Below the pieces are notes generated by a model. It searched no databases and was not told the origin of the DNA. It was given only the letters and a program-made list of their open reading frames with translations. Positions 36,056 through 46,303 of a DNA stretch of 46,457 nt are shown piece after piece. This DNA comes from Legionellaceae bacterium (GTDB lineage Bacteria; Pseudomonadota; Gammaproteobacteria; Legionellales; Legionellaceae): the NCBI GenBank assembly GCA_018061965.1, contig JAGOTG010000010.1, positions 1 through 46,457 of the forward strand, written 5' to 3'. The translations under genes and the position numbers were made by a program. Each line of letters opens with the position of its first letter. Within the stretch, counting starts at the first letter, position 1.

Positions 36056-36772
36056 TTATGTTTCTTGTGTCAACATTTGATTACGAATTTCACTGATTGC
36101 TTTGGTAGGATTTAATCCTTTCGGACAAACAGTTGTACAGTTCATGATGGTTCTGCAACGAAAGACACTAAACGGATCTTGTAAAGTTGCCAAACGATGC
36201 TCTTTCGCCGTATCACGACTATCTGCTAAGAAGCGCCGGGCTTGCAATAAACCCGCTGGCCCCACAAATTTTTCAGGATTCCACCAAAAGGAAGGACAAG
36301 AACTGGTGCAACAAGCGCATAGAATACATTCATACAGCCCATCCAATTGCGCACGTTCTTCGGGAGACTGCAAGCGCTCGGCAGCAGGCGGTGTCGTATC
36401 GTTCTGTAAATACGGCTCAATACGCTCATATTGGTGATAAAATTGACTCATATCCACCACCAAATCTCGAATCACGGGAAATCCTGGTAACGGACGAATC
36501 ACGATCTTTTTGCCTAACGCTGCAATATGAGTGATACAAGCTAAGCCATTCGTCCCATTGATGTTCATCCCATCCGAGCCACATACGCCTTCGCGACAAG
36601 AGCGTCGAAAAGACAACGTAGGGTCTTGCTCCGCTTTGATACGTTCCAGCATGGTCAGTAACATAGGATTACTGCCCTCAGGCATAGCAAACTCATAGTC
36701 TCGCATATAAGGTTTGCTATCCACTTCTGGATTATAGCGATAAATAGATAACGTTAAGGTAGTCTCTGCCAT
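36056..36772 (-). CDS. sdhB: Succinate dehydrogenase iron-sulfur subunit
   Basis: SdhB carries electrons from SdhA to quinone through three Fe-S clusters. The 238-aa protein has the [2Fe-2S] ligands CREGVCGSDGMNINGTNGLA(C), then CILCACCTSSCP for [4Fe-4S], and CRTIMNCTTVCPKGLNP for the remaining cluster positions. The length equals the E. coli protein. It follows sdhA after eight bases. Confidence 0.98.
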   Translation of the reverse strand: MAETTLTLSIYRYNPEVDSKPYMRDYEFAMPEGSNPMLLTMLERIKAEQDPTLSFRRSCREGVCGSDGMNINGTNGLACITHIAALGKKIVIRPLPGFPVIRDLVVDMSQFYHQYERIEPYLQNDTTPPAAERLQSPEERAQLDGLYECILCACCTSSCPSFWWNPEKFVGPAGLLQARRFLADSRDTAKEHRLATLQDPFSVFRCRTIMNCTTVCPKGLNPTKAISEIRNQMLTQET

Positions 36773-36780
36773 GTTTATCC

Positions 36781-38553
36781 TTAATAAACTCGATCTTTGG
36801 GTTCAAATGTCGGCATTTCTAGTGGTGTCACATTCACAGGGCGGGTTCCCATTTTGTCGCCCTTCATCACATAGGTGGTATGCACCATCCATTCTTTGTC
36901 ATCACGCTTCGGAAAATCTTCGCGCGAATGGGCGCCACGGCTTTCAGTGCGTGCCATCGCGGATACTGCAGTGGCATACGCCGTCGCCATTAAATTATCC
37001 AACTCTAATGCTGTCACCAACTCTGTATTAAAGACCCGGCTTTTATCGGTCAAATGCGCGTGATCTAAGCGCTTGCGAATATCATCCAACCGCGTCAAAC
37101 CTTGTTGCATAATGTCCCCAGTACGGAACACCCCAAAATCTTCTTGCATGACTTTTTGCATTTCAGCACGTAATACCGCAGGATTTTCCCCTTCAGTAGA
37201 ATCGTACCAACGGTTATAACGGGTCAACGACGCTTCCACATCATCTTCTGTCACAGTTGGCATGTCACGTAATTCATTTGATTGCCAGAGATGCTCGACA
37301 TGCAAGCCTGCCGCACGACCGAATACCACCAAATCCAATAAGGAGTTCCCACCTAAGCGGTTGGCGCCATGCACCGACACACAAGCACATTCTCCTGCTG
37401 CGTATAATCCGTCAATGACCACATCTTTCCCTCTTTGCAGCCCTATGGCTTCTCCATGCATCGTAGTGGGAATACCACCCATAATATAATGGCAGGTTGG
37501 GACAACCGGAATTGGTTCTTGAATCGGATCCACAGCAGCAAATTGTATAGACAACTCACGAATACCAGGTAAGCGTTTATTAATCAAATCAGCGCCCAAA
37601 TGATCGATCTTCAATTTCACACAATCGACACCGTCAATATTAAATCCTTTGCCAGCACGCAATTCGAGTGCTATAGCACGGGCTACGACGTCACGTGACG
37701 CCAAATCTTTCGCATGGGGTGCATAACGCTCCATAAAGCGTTCACCGTCTTTATTGATCAGATAACCGCCTTCGCCACGGCATCCTTCTGTCACCAACGA
37801 TCCCGCACCCGCAATACCTGTAGGATGAAATTGCCACATTTCCATGTCTTGCAAAGGAAAGCCAGCGCGTAGGGTCATCCCAAAACCATCGCCAGTATTA
37901 ATCAAGGCATTCGTAGTAGATTGGAAAATTCGTCCAGCGCCGCCCGTAGCAAGAATACAAACTCGTGACTGAAAAAATACAATTTCACCGGTTTCAATCG
38001 ACATGGCTGTTACACCAGCAATTTTATTGTGACTGTCTTTTACAAAATCAAGGGCATACCATTCGCTAAAAATATGCGTTTTGGCTTTGACGTTTTGTTG
38101 ATACAACGTATGCAATAAAGCATGTCCTGTTCTATCCGCTGCTGCCGCAGTCCGCGCTGCTTGTTCTCCACCAAAGTTTTTAGACTGACCACCAAAAGGC
38201 CGCTGGTAAATTTTACCATTGTCCATACGTGAAAACGGCAATCCCATATGCTCTAATTCGTAGACTGCTTCCGGGCCGGTTTTACATAAATATTCGATAC
38301 AATTTTGATCCCCGATATAATCCGCGCCTTTCACGGTATCGTACATATGCCAACGCCAATCATCTTCATGCGTATTGCCCAAAGCAACGGTAATACCCCC
38401 TTGCGCAGATACGGTATGCGAACGCGTAGGAAACACTTTGGAAATCAAGGCTACTTTCATACCAGGCGTTTTAGCCAATTGATAAGCCGCTCTCATGCCT
38501 GCGCCACCAGCGCCAATAATCACTGCATCAAATTTATTTCGTGCTACAGCCAT
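36781..38553 (-). CDS. sdhA: Succinate dehydrogenase flavoprotein subunit
   Basis: SdhA oxidises succinate to fumarate with covalent FAD. The 590-aa protein has the FAD-binding [13 protein letters not shown], the flavinylation motif [11 protein letters not shown] with His46, [21 protein letters not shown], the active-site region around [11 protein letters not shown], and the C-terminal [18 protein letters not shown]. It starts one base after sdhD ends. Confidence 0.98.
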   Translation of the reverse strand: MAVARNKFDAVIIGAGGAGMRAAYQLAKTPGMKVALISKVFPTRSHTVSAQGGITVALGNTHEDDWRWHMYDTVKGADYIGDQNCIEYLCKTGPEAVYELEHMGLPFSRMDNGKIYQRPFGGQSKNFGGEQAARTAAAADRTGHALLHTLYQQNVKAKTHIFSEWYALDFVKDSHNKIAGVTAMSIETGEIVFFQSRVCILATGGAGRIFQSTTNALINTGDGFGMTLRAGFPLQDMEMWQFHPTGIAGAGSLVTEGCRGEGGYLINKDGERFMERYAPHAKDLASRDVVARAIALELRAGKGFNIDGVDCVKLKIDHLGADLINKRLPGIRELSIQFAAVDPIQEPIPVVPTCHYIMGGIPTTMHGEAIGLQRGKDVVIDGLYAAGECACVSVHGANRLGGNSLLDLVVFGRAAGLHVEHLWQSNELRDMPTVTEDDVEASLTRYNRWYDSTEGENPAVLRAEMQKVMQEDFGVFRTGDIMQQGLTRLDDIRKRLDHAHLTDKSRVFNTELVTALELDNLMATAYATAVSAMARTESRGAHSREDFPKRDDKEWMVHTTYVMKGDKMGTRPVNVTPLEMPTFEPKDRVY

Positions 38554-38554
38554 G

Positions 38555-38902
38555 CTATTGTCCCCAAACGATCGTCAAGCCCCAAATGAATTGAGCACTT
38601 AAAAATAAAGCAACCAAAATCTGAATTACCAATCTTAATCCCATTTGCTGCAGATAATCCGTGGTAACCGTCCATATACCGATCCAGGCATGCAATAAGA
38701 ACATCAGCAACGCCAAAACTGTCGCAATTTTAACTATTTGACAATGAAACAACAGTGTCCATTGATCATAATCTAACGGCATATGCAGCGCCGTATATCC
38801 CAGTAAAAATAACACATACGCCAGCAAATAGACTGCAGAGACTCGCTGGATCAGCCAATCTTTTAAACCATTTCCCGTCAAACTGGTTACCGATGTTACC
38901 AT
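38555..38902 (-). CDS. sdhD: Succinate dehydrogenase membrane anchor subunit D
   Basis: SdhD and SdhC anchor SdhAB to the membrane and bind heme b and quinone. From ATG 38902 the protein has 115 residues, the same as E. coli; the open frame extends to 38965 but would overlap sdhC by 70 bases. Motifs are [18 protein letters not shown] at the N-terminus and the second-helix [19 protein letters not shown], where the histidine is the likely heme ligand. Three membrane helices are visible. It overlaps sdhC by seven bases. Confidence 0.93.
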   Translation of the reverse strand: MVTSVTSLTGNGLKDWLIQRVSAVYLLAYVLFLLGYTALHMPLDYDQWTLLFHCQIVKIATVLALLMFLLHAWIGIWTVTTDYLQQMGLRLVIQILVALFLSAQFIWGLTIVWGQ

Positions 38903-39273
38903 AGTAGCATTCCTAAAAAGAGAATTAATATCAAACTCAATCCCATTGCACCATACGCAGTCCAACGCGCAGTTGGCAAGCTATCGCCCCAATCCATATC
39001 ACTCAGCAAATGGCGTACGCCCGCAATACCATGATAAATTAACGCCGAACCAAATGCCCATAAAGCCATTCTAGTCCATGGACATGTTAAAATCATAGTC
39101 TGTAATTGTGAAAAGGTAGTACGCGACGCCAATGACAAATGCAACACATACAATACAAAGGGAAAAAGAAGAAAAAGTACAATGCCACTGATGCGATGCA
39201 AAATAGAAACAATCGCCATAGGAGGAAAGGCGAGTGTGCTCAATTTAAGGTTAACTGGTCTTTTTGATTTCAC
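38896..39273 (-). CDS. sdhC: Succinate dehydrogenase cytochrome b subunit C
   Basis: Heme- and quinone-binding anchor subunit. The start is taken as GTG 39273, giving MKSKRPVNLKLSTLAFPPMA and 125 residues (E. coli 129), because AAGGAC lies nine bases upstream; a TTG at 39303 would add ten unlikely residues. Motifs are SILHRISGIVLFL in helix I and YHGIAGVRHLLSD with the histidine heme-ligand region. It is the first gene of sdhCDAB-sucABCD. Confidence 0.93.
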   Translation of the reverse strand: MKSKRPVNLKLSTLAFPPMAIVSILHRISGIVLFLLFPFVLYVLHLSLASRTTFSQLQTMILTCPWTRMALWAFGSALIYHGIAGVRHLLSDMDWGDSLPTARWTAYGAMGLSLILILFLGMLLW

Positions 39274-39307
39274 TATAAAGGTGTCCTTATGGTTTATTAC
39301 CAAAATA

Positions 39308-39337
39308 AGTATAACATAGAGGAATTACCCTCTTAAA
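39308..39337 (-). promoter_or_regulatory. Candidate promoter of the sdh-suc operon
   Basis: On the minus strand TATACT (39313-39308) is preceded, 18 bases away, by a weak TTTAAG -35-like hexamer. A small hairpin (AGAGG-GTAAT-TCCTCT) lies between them. It is close to the lipA stop and about 35 bases before the sdhC start. Confidence 0.3.
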
Positions 39338-39339
39338 GA

Positions 39340-40323
39340 CTACAAACCCAAATTATCCCGTTTAAAAATCCTATCCGCGCGATAAGATGAGCGAACCAAG
39401 GGCCCGGCGGCCACTTCAAAAAATCCTTTTTCTAAGCCTATCTCGCGCAATGCAGTGAATTCTTCAGGTGGTAAATAGCGTTGCACGGGTAGATGATGCT
39501 TGGTAGGTTGCATATATTGGCCAAACGTCAAAATATCGACTTGGCATTGGCGCAACTCATCCATTGTTTGCAACAACTCATCCCAAGTTTCCCCCAAACC
39601 CAGCATCAGACTGGTTTTGGTCAACACATTTGGACGATATTGTTTGGCATAGGCCAAAACTTGGAGGGTTTGGTGATACGAGGCGCGATTATCTCGGACT
39701 GGATGAGTCAACCGCTCAACGGTTTCCACGTTTTGCGCAAAAACATCCAAACCACTATCCAACAAGGTTTCAATGCTGGTAGTCACACCTTGAAAATCAG
39801 GGGTTAATGCCTCAATTTTGGTGTTGGGTGAGCGCTCACGAATTGCAGAAATCGCCGCTGCATAATGCGCCGCACCGCCATCAGGCAAATCATCGCGATT
39901 CACCGACGTCAAAACCACATAATCTAAATTCATCAAAGCGACGGTTTTCGCAGCGTTATTCGGCTCTTCCAAATCCAACCAACCTTGGGGATTGCCCGTA
40001 TCAACGGCACAAAAGCGGCAAGCCCGGGTACAAACCTTGCCCATTAACATAATGGTGGCTGTCCCATGGGACCAGCATTCAGCCAAGTTAGGACATTTGG
40101 CTTCTTGGCAAACCGTGGCTAATTTATGAGCTTCAACTTGCTCCTTTACAGCCAAATAAGCAGGCGTCACTTGATTGGAAATTCGCAACCAAGCCGGTTT
40201 CGGTAAGCGTTCATGCGTCTCTGTTTCCGCTTTCACACCATCTTTGATGGCTGAAAATCCTTGCGCAGTTTTATATTTTTGCCCACTTTCTACAACAATA
40301 GGAATAGCTGCTAATTTACTCAT
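39340..40323 (-). CDS. lipA: Lipoyl synthase
   Basis: This radical-SAM enzyme inserts sulfur into octanoyl chains to make lipoyl groups, including that on SucB nearby. The 327-aa protein has the auxiliary cluster motif [13 protein letters not shown], the radical-SAM motif [13 protein letters not shown], and the C-terminal VRSSYRAD (usually RSSYHAD). Its ATG overlaps the PAP2 stop codon as TAATG, so it is translated from the yebC-ruv transcript. lipB, its usual partner, is not in the window. Confidence 0.96.
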   Translation of the reverse strand: MSKLAAIPIVVESGQKYKTAQGFSAIKDGVKAETETHERLPKPAWLRISNQVTPAYLAVKEQVEAHKLATVCQEAKCPNLAECWSHGTATIMLMGKVCTRACRFCAVDTGNPQGWLDLEEPNNAAKTVALMNLDYVVLTSVNRDDLPDGGAAHYAAAISAIRERSPNTKIEALTPDFQGVTTSIETLLDSGLDVFAQNVETVERLTHPVRDNRASYHQTLQVLAYAKQYRPNVLTKTSLMLGLGETWDELLQTMDELRQCQVDILTFGQYMQPTKHHLPVQRYLPPEEFTALREIGLEKGFFEVAAGPLVRSSYRADRIFKRDNLGL

Positions 40324-40973
40324 TATTTAACACCCAATCTTTTCCAATATAAGGGGCATTGCTGCGCCACGATATATAAAAACAATCTATATTCGAAACA
40401 AACCAACAAAACCGTCGCCAATACATCACTCAAATAATGCTTGGTTAAAAGTACTCTGGTCGCAAGAATCAGCGTCCCTATACTTAAAAATAACCAACGC
40501 TGTTTCGGGTATAACAAACTTAAGCTCAAAACCGCTGTAGTAACCTGGGTCGTATGACCAGATGGAAAAGAATGATACAAGCTATTGGTCATATATCCAA
40601 AAAATCCAAAAATATGATCCGAAAACAATAGTTCCGGTCGCGCTCGACCTAGCAGTGTTTTCAATAAAAAACAACTGCCATTCGCTATCACCAAAGTGAT
40701 CCATAAAAACCAAATACGCCACTCCATTTGCTTGATCCGATGCCCATGCCGAAAAAACAAAGCGATTAGTGGCAGAACCGCTAACCAATAGAGCGACTTG
40801 CCTAATTGTGTGACCCAAGTGATCACCGGGTAATGTTGAGTCAGGGCCAAATCATGCATTTTCAAAGCCAAAGACTGATCCCAGAGCAGATAGCTGGCCA
40901 CAATCAATGCTAGAAAAATGGGCACAACCACAGGATGAGTTGCCCCATTTATCCATCGCTCTACCTGACGCAC
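40323..40973 (-). CDS. PAP2-family membrane phosphatase
   Basis: The family dephosphorylates lipid phosphates (such as phosphatidate, undecaprenyl-PP or PGP). The 216-aa protein has about six membrane segments and the three signature parts: KTLLGRARP (KX6RP), SFPSGHTTQ (PSGH) and [13 protein letters not shown] (SRX5HX3D-like). It starts one base after ruvA ends and overlaps lipA as TAATG. It occupies the position where ruvB would normally follow ruvA. The substrate cannot be read from sequence. Confidence 0.88.
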   Translation of the reverse strand: MRQVERWINGATHPVVVPIFLALIVASYLLWDQSLALKMHDLALTQHYPVITWVTQLGKSLYWLAVLPLIALFFRHGHRIKQMEWRIWFLWITLVIANGSCFLLKTLLGRARPELLFSDHIFGFFGYMTNSLYHSFPSGHTTQVTTAVLSLSLLYPKQRWLFLSIGTLILATRVLLTKHYLSDVLATVLLVCFEYRLFLYIVAQQCPLYWKRLGVK

Positions 40974-40974
40974 A

Positions 40975-41583
40975 TCACACCCCCTGCTTACTAGTTAAGG
41001 CGTGTTGCAACGCCATTCTAATTAATTGTTCCGATGATTTTTGACCATCATCAATCTTACGAATCAATGTAATCGCTTCTTGGGGTTTATACCCTAATGT
41101 CTCCAACGCTGAAATGGCTTCTTCTTGCTGGGACATACTGGGAGAAAAGGATGATTTGGTCGACGAAACAGGAGAAAATTGTTGCACACTATCTTTCATT
41201 TCCACCACGAGACGTTCGGCAGTTTTTTTCCCGATTCCAGGTAATTTGGTCAGCATCGTTGTATTTTGCTGTAAGATGCATTGGATAAACTCATCTGGGC
41301 TGATGCTGGATAAAATAGCAATGGCTACTTTAGGACCCACCCCATTCACTTTGATCAAAGCGCGAAACAAAGAGCGCTCATCTTGCTGCGCAAACCCATA
41401 TAATAGTAAGGCATCCTCACGCACCACGGTATGCACGTGTAAACTAATTTGACCTGGATGGGATTCAATTTGAAAAAAAGTAGACAGCGATGTTTCTAAA
41501 TCGTACCCCACGCCATTCACATTTAAGACAATTTTTCCAGGTTGTTGCTTATCCACAATTGTGCCACTGAGCCAACCAATCAT
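40975..41583 (-). CDS. ruvA: Holliday junction DNA helicase subunit RuvA
   Basis: RuvA binds four-way DNA junctions and loads the RuvB motor for branch migration. The 202-aa protein (E. coli 203) begins [13 protein letters not shown], with the OB domain to ~residue 63, HhH motifs [15 protein letters not shown] and [18 protein letters not shown], and the C-terminal RuvB-binding helices ([16 protein letters not shown]). It overlaps ruvC by four bases (ATGA). Confidence 0.97.
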   Translation of the reverse strand: MIGWLSGTIVDKQQPGKIVLNVNGVGYDLETSLSTFFQIESHPGQISLHVHTVVREDALLLYGFAQQDERSLFRALIKVNGVGPKVAIAILSSISPDEFIQCILQQNTTMLTKLPGIGKKTAERLVVEMKDSVQQFSPVSSTKSSFSPSMSQQEEAISALETLGYKPQEAITLIRKIDDGQKSSEQLIRMALQHALTSKQGV

Positions 41584-42056
41584 CGTATTTTACTCCGCAT
41601 ATGACTATGACAAATTGCAATGGCCAATGCATCCGCCGCATCAGCTTGTGGCGTGGCCGACAATCTCAACAAATTAACCACCATATGTTGCACCTGAATT
41701 TTATCCGCCGCACCATATCCCACCACAGTCTGTTTCACTTCGCGCGCAGAATACTCAGACACGGCAACCCGATGCGAAGCGCAGGCCACCATCGCCACGC
41801 CACGCGCATGTCCCAATTTTAAAGCTGAGCTCGGATTTTTATGCATAAAAACTTCTTCGATCGCGACTTCGTCAGGACTATATTTTTCCATCAACACGCA
41901 AATGCCATTGAAAATTTGCAACAAACGCTCTGGCAAAGTTCCCACGGCGCAACGTATACAGCCACTATCTATATAATAGAGCTTCCGTTGCTGCTCACGA
42001 ATCACCCCATAACCAGTCACCCGCGACCCAGGATCAATCCCCAGAATGATTGTCAT
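41580..42056 (-). CDS. ruvC: Holliday junction resolvase RuvC
   Basis: RuvC cuts Holliday junctions. The 158-aa RNase-H-fold endonuclease shows the catalytic acids: [13 protein letters not shown] (Asp7), [19 protein letters not shown] (Glu), and [15 protein letters not shown] (two Asp). It follows yebC after 80 bases and overlaps ruvA by four bases, the standard gammaproteobacterial order yebC-ruvC-ruvA. Confidence 0.97.
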   Translation of the reverse strand: MTIILGIDPGSRVTGYGVIREQQRKLYYIDSGCIRCAVGTLPERLLQIFNGICVLMEKYSPDEVAIEEVFMHKNPSSALKLGHARGVAMVACASHRVAVSEYSAREVKQTVVGYGAADKIQVQHMVVNLLRLSATPQADAADALAIAICHSHMRSKIR

Positions 42057-42072
42057 ATAGCCCTTGCATCAT

Positions 42073-42134
42073 AGTCATCCCAGGATTTTTTATCATCTAC
42101 ACACATCTTTCTGTCATCTCCGCGGGAATGACAG
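42073..42134. repeat. Degenerate REP-like sequence between ruvC and yebC
   Basis: GTCATCCCAGG (42075-) and TCTCCGCGGGAATGAC (to 42131) recall the ends of the REP-like elements at 16429 and 30531, in opposite orientation and partly eroded. Confidence 0.45.
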
Positions 42135-42136
42135 CA

Positions 42137-42859
42137 TCAGATCAACAAATCCGCATTGGTATACACAGATTGTACGTCATCTAAATCTTCAAGCATATCA
42201 ATTAATTTGGTTACTCGCTCCGCGGTATCAGTATCTAAAGCAATCAAAGTTTCAGCGTGTTGCGTGATATGCGCGTGTTCCACCTCAAATCCCGCCTTCT
42301 CTATCGCATTCAACACACGATGGTAAGCTTCCACTGCCGTCATAATCACCACATGCCCCTCTTCCAGCACCACATCTTCAGCGCCAGCCTCAATGGCGAC
42401 ATCCATCGCCTCATCCACTTTATCTGTCTGACTCAGTACGATTTCACCTTGCTTTGCAAACAAATAAGATACCGACCCATCTGTCCCCAAATTACCACCA
42501 AATTTGGTAAAGCCATGCCGCACTTCTGAAACAGTGCGATTTTTATTGTCCGACAAACACTCAACCAAAACAGCCACACCACCCGGCGCATAGCCTTCAT
42601 AAGACATTTCGACCATGTTAGCGCCATCCAAACCACCCGCCCCACGTTTGATGGCGTTATCGATGGTGTCTCGTTTCATATTGGCTTTCAGTGCTTTGAT
42701 AACCGCATCACGCAAACGAGGGTTATTGATTTCCTCAGCGCCACCCATACGAGCCGCCACTGAGATCTCACGAATTAATTTCGTAAATATTTTCCCACGT
42801 TTCTTATCTTGCAAACCCTTACGAAATTTAATATTGGCCCATTTACTATGTCCTGCCAT
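42137..42859 (-). CDS. yebC: YebC/PmpR-family protein
   Basis: The YebC family is now viewed as translation or transcription regulators that act on difficult, for example proline-rich, peptides or on quorum-sensing promoters. The 240-aa protein begins with the signature MAGHSKWANIKFRKGLQDKK and contains KALKANMKRDTIDNAIKRG, YEGYAPGGVAVLVECLSDN and GSVSYLF. It leads the ruvC-ruvA-PAP2-lipA gene string. Confidence 0.95.
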   Translation of the reverse strand: MAGHSKWANIKFRKGLQDKKRGKIFTKLIREISVAARMGGAEEINNPRLRDAVIKALKANMKRDTIDNAIKRGAGGLDGANMVEMSYEGYAPGGVAVLVECLSDNKNRTVSEVRHGFTKFGGNLGTDGSVSYLFAKQGEIVLSQTDKVDEAMDVAIEAGAEDVVLEEGHVVIMTAVEAYHRVLNAIEKAGFEVEHAHITQHAETLIALDTDTAERVTKLIDMLEDLDDVQSVYTNADLLI

Positions 42860-42957
42860 ATTCTCACCTTTTCTTCAATCTCTGTCTAAAATCAGCATTA
42901 TATGCCAACCGTTAAAAATTGACAAAAACTTCCAATCGTTGCAATCTGAGAAGACGC

Positions 42958-43027
42958 CGTCATCCCGAACAAAGTGAGGGATCTCCTGAAGCCCGGGAGA
43001 TGTCTCACGATGCTCGACATGACGAAC
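42958..43027. repeat. Palindromic-type dispersed element, copy B
   Basis: It starts CGTCATCCCGAACAAAGTG and ends GCTCGACATGACGAAC. It matches copy A (15819-15888) with 11 mismatches in 70 bases. Here it lies between yebC and hmgA and is not translated in frame with either gene; the hmgA ribosome binding site begins ten bases after it. Confidence 0.85.
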
Positions 43028-43048
43028 GACATAACAAAGGAAGAAACC

Positions 43049-44281
43049 ATGTACCTCTATGGATTTGGAAATCATCATCAAACAGAATGTCTCGCTGGTG
43101 CTTTACCCAAAGAGCAAAACTCCCCGCAAGCATGCGCGCATAAATTATATGCCGAGCAATTGAGTGGCAGTGCTTTCACTCGCCCGCGACATGTCAATTT
43201 ACACACCTGGCTATACCGCGAGCATCCTTTCGTCGTTCATCCAGATTATCGACCTTTTCCCACTCAAATCCAGCAAGCATTTGCAGAGCAACAGCCACCC
43301 AACCCCATGCGCTGGTCGCCCTTTACCCGACCGCAACAAGCCCAAGATTTTATTACAGGATTAACGCATATTGCCAGTACTGCATTGAGCCACACTTATC
43401 TCTATCACTGCACACAATCCATGCAAAATCGCTATTTCATCAATCGGGATGGGGAGTTGTTGTTTATCCCCTATTCAGGGGGAATCGTATTACATACTGA
43501 AATGGGCAAACTGGAGATTGAGGTGGGGATGATTGCGGTCATTCCGCGCGGCATCGCATTCAAGATGACGTTGTCCGACACCTATGCAGCAGGTTATCTT
43601 TGTGAACACAGCGGGCTCCCGCTGACTTTGCCACAATTAGGCTGCATTGGCGCCAATGGCCTCGCTAATCCGCGCCATTTTTTCTACCCCACCGCTGTCG
43701 TGGAAACCAGTCAAGGTTCTCAGGAATATATTACCAAATACCTTGGTCAACTTTGGGTCACAGAATGCCAGCACTCTCCCTTAAACGTGGTCGCTTGGCA
43801 AGGTAATTATGCGCCTTATGGCTATGATTTATCTTTATTCAACACGATTCAGACGGTCAGCTTCGATCACCCCGACCCGTCTATTTTTACCGTACTTACT
43901 GCTGAAAGTCCGACTCCGGGGATTGCTCAATTGGATTTTGTGATTTTCCCACCACGTTGGATGGTGGCTGAACACACGTTTCGCCCGCCGTATTTTCATC
44001 GCAATGTCATGAGTGAGTTGATGGGATTGATCCGAGGAGAATACGATGCCAAACCGAGTGGATTTAGCGTAGGTGGCATCAGCGTCCACAATTGCATGAC
44101 GCCACACGGCCCAGATTATGAAGCCTTTCAAAAAGCCACCACGCAAACCCTCCAACCTGAGTATTACGCCAATACCATGGCATTCATGCTAGAGACTTGT
44201 GATCCATGGCAATTCACAAGCCATGCGTTGAATCATAGTGCGCGGCAGAAAGATTATTCGGAATGTTGGCGGAAGTTGTAG
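43049..44281 (+). CDS. hmgA: Homogentisate 1,2-dioxygenase
   Basis: It opens the homogentisate ring to maleylacetoacetate, the step between hppD and maiA. ATG 43049 is chosen because AAGGAAG precedes it and it gives the family N-terminus [14 protein letters not shown]; the open frame to 42974 would read through the repeat element. The 410-aa protein has [78 protein letters not shown] (His and Glu iron ligands) and MTPHGPD. It stands alone, 22 kb from the other pathway genes. Confidence 0.95.
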   Translation: MYLYGFGNHHQTECLAGALPKEQNSPQACAHKLYAEQLSGSAFTRPRHVNLHTWLYREHPFVVHPDYRPFPTQIQQAFAEQQPPNPMRWSPFTRPQQAQDFITGLTHIASTALSHTYLYHCTQSMQNRYFINRDGELLFIPYSGGIVLHTEMGKLEIEVGMIAVIPRGIAFKMTLSDTYAAGYLCEHSGLPLTLPQLGCIGANGLANPRHFFYPTAVVETSQGSQEYITKYLGQLWVTECQHSPLNVVAWQGNYAPYGYDLSLFNTIQTVSFDHPDPSIFTVLTAESPTPGIAQLDFVIFPPRWMVAEHTFRPPYFHRNVMSELMGLIRGEYDAKPSGFSVGGISVHNCMTPHGPDYEAFQKATTQTLQPEYYANTMAFMLETCDPWQFTSHALNHSARQKDYSECWRKL

Positions 44282-44286
44282 ATGTT

Positions 44287-44312
44287 GGTGGGCAAAAGCC
44301 TGCGTGCCCACC
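44287..44312. terminator. Hairpin between convergent hmgA and mazF-like genes
   Basis: GGTGGGCA (44287-44294) pairs perfectly with TGCCCACC (44305-44312), ten bases apart, seven bases after the hmgA stop. It lacks a T-run, so it may stop transcription weakly in both directions or be a small repeat. Confidence 0.5.
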
Positions 44313-44318
44313 GACTAT

Positions 44319-44684
44319 TCAAAGTACTACCCTTTCTATTAGTTTATCTGCTCCAATTAATGGAAGAATCCTAAATAACACTTCATCCATGACATTTGCC
44401 TCAGCTTCAATCAAAAATTTTACTTTGCGTTCCTTCCAGGATAAAGTTTGGATTAAACTAGCAGCAACAACCGACATTTTCTCCAAATTGTTAATAGAAA
44501 CTTCGGTAGAGCCTCCCCGGATGCTGGTACTAATAGGACAGCAAATAACCAATCCAGTGTTTTTGCTGTACTCTTTTGAAGACAAGATCAATGCTGGCCG
44601 GTACTTCCCAATTTCCGTGCCTTTCGTGGGCTCAAAATCTAAGAACACAATGTGATTTCGGTCTGGTATGTAATGTTTAGTCAT
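44319..44684 (-). CDS. MazF/PemK-family toxin
   Basis: These toxins are sequence-specific mRNA endonucleases that halt growth when the antitoxin is lost. The 121-aa protein has the family pattern: PDRNHIVFLDFEPTKGTEIG, KYRPALILSSKEYSKNTGLV (with the catalytic Arg) and ICCPISTS with the conserved Thr/Ser. Its ATG overlaps the antitoxin stop as ATGA. It is a complete-looking gene converging on hmgA. Confidence 0.88.
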   Translation of the reverse strand: MTKHYIPDRNHIVFLDFEPTKGTEIGKYRPALILSSKEYSKNTGLVICCPISTSIRGGSTEVSINNLEKMSVVAASLIQTLSWKERKVKFLIEAEANVMDEVLFRILPLIGADKLIERVVL

Positions 44685-44947
44685 GGTAAATCAAGCTCAT
44701 TTTTTGTTGGCTGCGTTAGTAAATCCGCATGAGCACTGTGGTTATTTAATCCCGATAAAAGTTGTGACTCGGTAAAAGGAAAAAGATATTTTTTGGGAGG
44801 CGATGTTTTCACTACTGAAAATCCGTGCTCAGTAACTTCAACATCAACCTCTGTTCCGTTCTGGAAATGAGGCATATCACGCATGACGCCTGATACCCGT
44901 AAAGCTAGACCGTTGCCCCATTTTTGAATTTTTGCATGCACCCTCAT
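44681..44947 (-). CDS. MazE/PemI-type antitoxin (AbrB/SpoVT fold)
   Basis: The 88-aa protein begins MRVHAKIQKWGNGLALRV, the swapped-hairpin AbrB DNA-binding signature, followed by an acidic and flexible C-terminal part that would block the toxin. ATG 44947 is preferred over 44959 because GAGG lies about seven bases upstream. It precedes and overlaps the toxin gene by four bases. The palindrome just upstream is its likely autorepression site. Confidence 0.88.
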   Translation of the reverse strand: MRVHAKIQKWGNGLALRVSGVMRDMPHFQNGTEVDVEVTEHGFSVVKTSPPKKYLFPFTESQLLSGLNNHSAHADLLTQPTKNELDLP

Positions 44948-44963
44948 TTCAAGCCTCAAGTGT

Positions 44964-44996
44964 CAACAATGTTGATATGTAGTATATACATTGTTG
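44964..44996 (-). promoter_or_regulatory. Palindromic operator of the toxin-antitoxin operon
   Basis: CAACAATGT (44964-44972) and its exact reverse complement ACATTGTTG (44988-44996) lie directly upstream of the antitoxin start. A promoter on the minus strand, TTGAAT (45008-45003) and TATACT (44986-44981) with a 16-base spacer, is embedded in the palindrome, so antitoxin binding would block RNA polymerase. Confidence 0.7.
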
Positions 44997-45021
44997 CAAT
45001 AAATTCAAGTGAAATTCTCTG

Positions 45022-46053
45022 TCACTCAAACAAATCATCATGCGTCAAACCCGCTTGCTCCAACAGCTTGCGCAAGGTTTTCAACGCTTCAACTTGAATT
45101 TGACGTACTCGCTCACGGGTGAGATCGATTTCTGCGCCCACTTCTTCCAGGGTCGCTTTTTCGAAACCACGCAGACCGAAACGGCGGGCAATCACTTGTT
45201 GTTGGTTGTCGGTCAGCGCATCCAAAAACTCTTCAATTTGCATGCGTAAATTTTCATCTGTCAACAAAACCGCAGGATTCGTGCTGTTTTCATCCGGGAT
45301 GGTATCCAATAAAGATTTGTTGTCATCATGACCAATTGGCGTATCAAAAGAAGTCACTTTGTCATTCAAATACAATAATTTTTCCACATCCTCCAACGGC
45401 ACATCCAACATTTCCGCAATTTCTTCCGCAGAAGGTTCATGATCCAATTTTTGGGTCAATTGCCGTGCAGCTCGTAAATAAACATTTAATTCTTTTAAAA
45501 CGTGAATGGGCAAACGAATCGTGCGCGTTTGATTCATCAAAGCACGTTCAATGGTTTGACGTATCCACCAGGTGGCATAGGTTGAAAAGCGAAAGCCTCG
45601 GTCTGGGTCAAATTTTTCAACCGATTTCATCAAACCCAAATTGCCTTCCTCAATCAGATCCAACAAAGGAAGACCGCGATTCAAATAATGCCGTGCAATT
45701 TTAACTACAAGACGTAAATTAGATTCGATCATCTTTTTGCGCGCGGCTTCATCCCCTTTCAAGGCCAAGCGAGCATAGTAAACCTCGTCCTCCGCGTTTA
45801 ATAAAGGAGAAAAACCAATTTCATTCAAATAAATTTGAGTAGCGTCCATGGCACGCGTCATGCGTTTACCACTACTTTGATAACTTGGGAACGCTTCTTT
45901 ATCATTAAAATCAGGCGCATCATGAGATCCTGCGACCTCTCGGACTTCGGCGACCTCCGGATCTAAATCCTCTTCGACCTCAAGAAAATCAAACTCGACC
46001 ACTTCCGATTTCTCGTCCACTTCCGTTTGGATAATCTCTTCCCCAGCGTCCAT
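45022..46053 (-). CDS. rpoS: RNA polymerase sigma factor RpoS (sigma-38)
   Basis: The stationary-phase sigma factor. From ATG 46053 (AAGGGGAG upstream) it has 343 residues (E. coli 330). Visible regions are 1.2 ([16 protein letters not shown]), 2 ([19 protein letters not shown] and [20 protein letters not shown]), 3 ([16 protein letters not shown]) and 4 ([20 protein letters not shown]). The N-terminal ~60 residues are acidic, as in Legionella RpoS. The length and the absence of the long sigma-70 non-conserved region favour RpoS over RpoD. nlpD, often upstream, is not in the window; repeats occupy the upstream region instead. Confidence 0.93.
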   Translation of the reverse strand: MDAGEEIIQTEVDEKSEVVEFDFLEVEEDLDPEVAEVREVAGSHDAPDFNDKEAFPSYQSSGKRMTRAMDATQIYLNEIGFSPLLNAEDEVYYARLALKGDEAARKKMIESNLRLVVKIARHYLNRGLPLLDLIEEGNLGLMKSVEKFDPDRGFRFSTYATWWIRQTIERALMNQTRTIRLPIHVLKELNVYLRAARQLTQKLDHEPSAEEIAEMLDVPLEDVEKLLYLNDKVTSFDTPIGHDDNKSLLDTIPDENSTNPAVLLTDENLRMQIEEFLDALTDNQQQVIARRFGLRGFEKATLEEVGAEIDLTRERVRQIQVEALKTLRKLLEQAGLTHDDLFE

Positions 46054-46139
46054 AACTCCCCTTGTCAAGCTTAACAAAAAAGCCCTATTTTTAAGTTATA
46101 CGAAGACAAGAAAAAAAGCTAGTGTTAAAAGAGTTTGTC

Positions 46140-46278
46140 ACGTTAAAATCTTGGCCTAATCACAGCTCCTAAAGCAACCATTGATTTTAATGTAGGTTGG
46201 GCCTTGGCCCAGCTTCATTAAACAAACAAGGTGCGCTACGCGCGTTGTTGGGCCAAGGCCCAACCTACACATTAAATA
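46140..46278. repeat. Tandem repeat unit 1 (139 bp)
   Basis: It starts ACGTTAAAATCTTGGCC and ends CCTACACATTAAATA. It contains GTAGGTTGGGCCTTGGCCCA and, toward the end, GGGCCAAGGCCCAACCTAC, so the whole unit can fold into a large cruciform or hairpin. It matches unit 2 closely except for a 15-base deletion. Confidence 0.9.
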
Positions 46279-46303
46279 GATTAAGTTGAAATCACATTTA
46301 TTA

